From assembly GCF_014839805.1 (NCBI RefSeq), contig NC_051134.1:9331170-9395169 (forward strand): DNA of 64,000 nt. Reading direction: 5' to 3'. The DNA comes from Manduca sexta (Eukaryota > Arthropoda > Insecta > Lepidoptera > Sphingidae). The notes below the pieces were generated by a model that saw only the letters and a program-made list of their open reading frames with translations, was not told the DNA's origin and searched no databases. Position 1 is the stretch's first letter. Every line of letters starts with the position of its first letter. Positions 60,819-64,000 of the stretch are shown here, piece by piece. A program made the translations under genes and the position numbers.

Positions 60819-63800
60819 ATGAGCCCAAATAAACCATCATTTTGTACGACGAATAAAAGAAGACCCAGCTTAAGAAGACGTTCCAGTGTGAAGAGAAAAA
60901 CAAGTTTCGCAGCTACGATGCCGCCAAAGAAGGATGAAAAAAACGAAAATGAAGACGAAGAACAGGAGTATGACGTACAAATTTCATTTAAGGATTTGGA
61001 GAAATCGATGACTACTTTTACCGGGGATGACACCTACCCTATAGAAACATTTATTGAAGAATTCGAAGATACTGCTCAGATTATGAAGTGGACTAAGGTT
61101 GAAAAACTGATCTATGCAAAAAGGCTATTAGATGGAACTGCGAAGCTGTTTCTACGGACTTTGGGAAGAGTTAAAGATTATACGAGTTTGAAGAAGGCAC
61201 TTAAAGAAGAATTTGGACCTAAAATTAATAGCGCAGTGGTACATAAGAAGCTTGCATCTCGTAAGATGAAGGCTGATGAAACCTATCAACAATACTTCCT
61301 CTCTATGAAAGAATTGGCGCTTCATGGCAAGGTTGAAGACGCTGCTCTAATGGAATACGTCATTGATGGTATCCGCGACTTGGAGACCAATAAAGCCATT
61401 CTATATGGTGCTTCAGATATAAAAGAATTTCGCAAAAAGTTGGATATATACAGTGAGTTTAGAAAGAAGACGTCTACTAAAGCTGCACATCCTGCACAAG
61501 CTGGTCCGTCATCTGCTCAGACTTCAACTAAAAAGAAGACTCGTGTGCACAGATGTTACAACTGCGGAGATTTAGATCATGTATCATCCAATTGCCCAAA
61601 AGGAATAAAATGTTTTAAGTGCAATGAATATGGTCACAAGTCTACTGAATGCAACAGTAAGCCTATGAAGACGCTGAACATTCAAAATAAAGATGAAAGG
61701 GAGAAAGTTCCTTACAAAAACATAAAGATTAATGGCAAAGACGTTTTAACCTTAATAGACACCGGAAGCGACATCAACCTTATTACGAAGTCAGAGTTTG
61801 AGAGAATTAAAGAAGACGTTAATGACTACAAAACAGAATCAACGTGTATTACCGGAATAGCGAAAAACGAAGTTTACACTGAAGGGATGTTTATAACGAA
61901 GGTACAAATTGATCAATACTACACAGATGTTAAGTTTCACGTTGTTAAAGATAATGAAATACCTGTTACCGCAATAATTGGAAACCCCATCTTGAAAAAT
62001 TTTGAGGTATACTTCACTCCTGAAGGCATCTTCGTAGAAAAGATTATACATCTTACACTTCTAATGGAAGAGAAACATAACGAAGAAGATTATGATATAG
62101 GAGATTCAGTATACAAGGAAAAGATTCATAAAATGTGTAAAGAGTATAGACCCAATGAAAAGAAGAAAGAGAGCAACGTTGAATTGAAAATAATATTAAC
62201 CGACGAAGACCCTGTTTATCAAAATCCACGCCGCCTGTCACCCTTGGAAATGACTGCCATTGATACACAAATTAAAGAGTGGTTGAACAAAGGAATAATT
62301 AAGCATAGCAAATCTGATTTCGCAAGTCCAGTTGTTTTGGCTAATAAGAAGGATAGTACACTAAGATTATGTATCGACTACAGAAAACTAAATAAAAAAG
62401 TAATTAAGGAAAGATTTCCCCTTCCGATAATAGAAGATCAAATAGATAAGTTAAAGGAGGCGAAGGTGTTCTCGTCGCTTGATTTGAAAAATGGATTTTT
62501 GCACGTGAATATACACAAGGACAGTCAAAAGTACACCTCATTTGTAACCCCTCAAGGCCAATATGAATTCCTTAAAATGCTTTTTGGACTTTGTACCGCG
62601 CCATCCGTTTTTCAAAGATTCATTAATGATATCTTTACCGACCTGCTTGCTGATGGCACAGTGTTAACTTATCTCGACGATTTGATTCTACCCTCCAGAA
62701 CAGAAGAAGAAGGAATAAAAAAGCTAGAGAAAGTGCTTAAAAGAGGTGAGGAATTTGGTTTAGAGTTCAATTGGAAGAAATGTCATTTTCTCAAAAAGGA
62801 AATTCAATATCTGGGATACCATATTTGTGACAACGAGATTCAACCATCTCCAGATAAGATTAAAGCTGTAGCAAACTTTAAGAAGCCAGAGAACGTTAAA
62901 GCTGTACAGTCATTCCTTGGACTCACTGGTTATTTCAGAAAGTTTATACGAAACTATTCCCTGATCGCAAAACCAATGACTGACCTGTTAAAGAAAGATG
63001 CCGTGTTTAATTTTAACGAAAAATGTGAGAAAGCTTTCATAGAACTAAAACAAATACTGTGTAATTCACCAGTTCTCCGAATATACAATCCTGATTTAGA
63101 AACAGAATTACATACTGACGCTAGTGCCGACGGATATGGTGCTGTTCTTTTACAGAGAAGCCCTAAAGACGACCAATTTCATCCTGTACATTACATGAGC
63201 AAAAAAACTACTCCCGCTGAAAGAAAGTACCATAGCTACCATTTGGAGATTTTAGCTATCGTTGCGGCTATAAAGAAGTTCCGAGTTTATCTACTGGGAA
63301 TACGTTTTAAGATAGTTACAGATTGCTCTGCCCTAACTATGACACTCCAAAAGAAGGACCTACCTCCAAGAGTCGCGCGTTGGGCTCTGCTTCTAGAAGA
63401 GTACGACTACAAGATAGAACACAGACCAGGAGCTCGAATGAAACATGCCGACGCCCTTAGCAGAAACCCTGTTTGTCTGATGCTCACAGAGACTACCGTC
63501 CGTATAAAAAAGGCACAGAATGAAGACGATTATGTAAGATTGATAAAAAAGATTCTAGAAACAGAAGATTACCAAAACTTCATGGTTGAGAATGAAATTT
63601 TGTATAAGATAAAAGATGGAAATAAATTGATTGTTGTACCGAAGAGGATGCAGTATGAGATAATTAGAAGGAACCACGAAAGGGGACATTTTGGAATTAT
63701 TAAAACTGAGGAATTAATCAAAAGAGAATACTTCATTAATAATTTAACTGAGAAGATAAGGAAGGTCATAAACAATTGCGTTGAATGCATTTTATTATCC

Positions 63801-64000
63801 CATAAAAGGGGTAAAAAAGAAGGATTTCTACATCCTATTGACAAAGGTGATGTTCCCTTGTCGACTTACCACATTGACCATTTAGGACCGATGACGTCGA
63901 CTCACAAGAATTACAAATACGTCCTGACGGTTGTCGATGCTTATACGAAATTTACATGGATTTATCCTGTCAAGACTTTAACAACAGAAGAAACACTAGA
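60819..64000 (+). CDS. Gag-Pol polyprotein of the LTR retrotransposon, 3' end outside the window
   Basis: One frame, 1060 codons and still open at 64000. The start ATG at 60819 directly follows an in-frame TAA; a second in-frame ATG (60918, MPPKKDEK) is a possible alternative start. Gag occupies about residues 30-280, with two CX2CX4HX4C zinc knuckles at 246-259 (CYNCGD..) and 265-278 (CFKCNE..). The aspartic protease motif LIDTGS has its Asp at 314. Reverse transcriptase has YLDD at 618-621. RNase H has TDAS with Asp at 767, followed by HADALSRN. The integrase zinc domain is HX3H at 953/957 and CX2C at 987/990, and the first catalytic Asp is at 1020 (YHIDHLG). All catalytic residues visible are present. 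Gag and Pol are fused in one frame, so no programmed frameshift is needed. A 21-codon upstream frame (60767-60832) overlaps the start. Confidence 0.95.
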   Translation, partial: MSPNKPSFCTTNKRRPSLRRRSSVKRKTSFAATMPPKKDEKNENEDEEQEYDVQISFKDLEKSMTTFTGDDTYPIETFIEEFEDTAQIMKWTKVEKLIYAKRLLDGTAKLFLRTLGRVKDYTSLKKALKEEFGPKINSAVVHKKLASRKMKADETYQQYFLSMKELALHGKVEDAALMEYVIDGIRDLETNKAILYGASDIKEFRKKLDIYSEFRKKTSTKAAHPAQAGPSSAQTSTKKKTRVHRCYNCGDLDHVSSNCPKGIKCFKCNEYGHKSTECNSKPMKTLNIQNKDEREKVPYKNIKINGKDVLTLIDTGSDINLITKSEFERIKEDVNDYKTESTCITGIAKNEVYTEGMFITKVQIDQYYTDVKFHVVKDNEIPVTAIIGNPILKNFEVYFTPEGIFVEKIIHLTLLMEEKHNEEDYDIGDSVYKEKIHKMCKEYRPNEKKKESNVELKIILTDEDPVYQNPRRLSPLEMTAIDTQIKEWLNKGIIKHSKSDFASPVVLANKKDSTLRLCIDYRKLNKKVIKERFPLPIIEDQIDKLKEAKVFSSLDLKNGFLHVNIHKDSQKYTSFVTPQGQYEFLKMLFGLCTAPSVFQRFINDIFTDLLADGTVLTYLDDLILPSRTEEEGIKKLEKVLKRGEEFGLEFNWKKCHFLKKEIQYLGYHICDNEIQPSPDKIKAVANFKKPENVKAVQSFLGLTGYFRKFIRNYSLIAKPMTDLLKKDAVFNFNEKCEKAFIELKQILCNSPVLRIYNPDLETELHTDASADGYGAVLLQRSPKDDQFHPVHYMSKKTTPAERKYHSYHLEILAIVAAIKKFRVYLLGIRFKIVTDCSALTMTLQKKDLPPRVARWALLLEEYDYKIEHRPGARMKHADALSRNPVCLMLTETTVRIKKAQNEDDYVRLIKKILETEDYQNFMVENEILYKIKDGNKLIVVPKRMQYEIIRRNHERGHFGIIKTEELIKREYFINNLTEKIRKVINNCVECILLSHKRGKKEGFLHPIDKGDVPLSTYHIDHLGPMTSTHKNYKYVLTVVDAYTKFTWIYPVKTLTTEETL

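Larger units (their letters stand above)
60357..64000 (+). mobile_element. Ty3/Gypsy-type LTR retrotransposon, 5' part, intact
   Basis: Order: candidate short LTR, tRNA-Pro primer site, leader of about 270 nt, then one gag-pol frame with protease, reverse transcriptase, RNase H and integrase. Integrase after RNase H places it in Ty3/Gypsy rather than Ty1/Copia. The element is cut by the window end before the integrase core is complete. No stop or frameshift suggests a recent insertion. It sits directly behind the Ly6-like gene in the same orientation. Whether it has an env-like third frame cannot be seen here. Confidence 0.88.

Noticed and set aside
60815..62268. Minus-strand short frames under the gag-pol gene
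   Set aside because: Shadows of the uninterrupted plus-strand gag-pol frame.
1..64000. CRISPR arrays, operons, bacterial insertion sequences
   Set aside because: No regularly spaced identical repeats and no prokaryotic gene organisation; introns, TATA/poly(A) signals and insect repeats show animal nuclear DNA.

Overview
The window looks like nuclear DNA from a moth or butterfly (Lepidoptera); I cannot name the species. It is AT-rich and gene-poor. It is full of interspersed repeats of lepidopteran type: two tRNA-derived SINE families, several MITE-like or foldback families and 3' tails of non-LTR elements. The few real exons stand out as GC-richer islands with animal GT-AG introns. There are no operons, prokaryotic signals or CRISPR arrays. 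Intron-aware reading was needed, because most listed open frames are chance frames or repeat-derived.

Layout: 1-8300 is non-coding, with SINEs, repeats and two very long perfect hairpins. 8436-10164 holds a two-exon gene for a secreted Pro/Val-rich PYPV-repeat protein (357 aa), with TATA box and poly(A) signal. 10200-42000 is a gene-less stretch of about 32 kb filled with repeats. 42046-43956 holds a paralogue of the first gene (354 aa) on the same strand, with the same exon plan. 48172-51012 (minus strand) holds two adjacent, correctly spliced internal exons of a peptidase M2 / angiotensin-converting-enzyme-like gene; the exon with the HEMGH motif and the C-terminal exons were not found. 57395-60258 holds a complete three-exon Ly6/quiver-type GPI-anchored protein gene (141 aa). 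From about 60357 to the window end is the 5' part of a Ty3/Gypsy-type LTR retrotransposon: a candidate short LTR, an exact tRNA-Pro primer-binding site and one uninterrupted gag-pol frame that is still open at the edge.

The two PYPV-repeat genes are almost certainly an old duplicate pair. Both encode a 19-residue signal peptide split by an intron after codon 4, a charged propeptide ending in Lys-Arg, a Gly/His-rich linker, a long PYPVEK/KVPV repeat domain and a His-rich tail. This fits an extracellular, probably cuticle-associated matrix protein, perhaps related to the insect Vajk family. The Ly6 and ACE-like genes show no evident functional link to them.

The most notable features are the paralogue pair, the apparently young gag-pol element with its tRNA-Pro primer site, the orphan ACE exons that keep their ligand-binding residues, a set of long near-perfect palindromes, and a GC-rich coding-like relic at 55.6 kb. 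I found no convincing previously undescribed multi-gene system.
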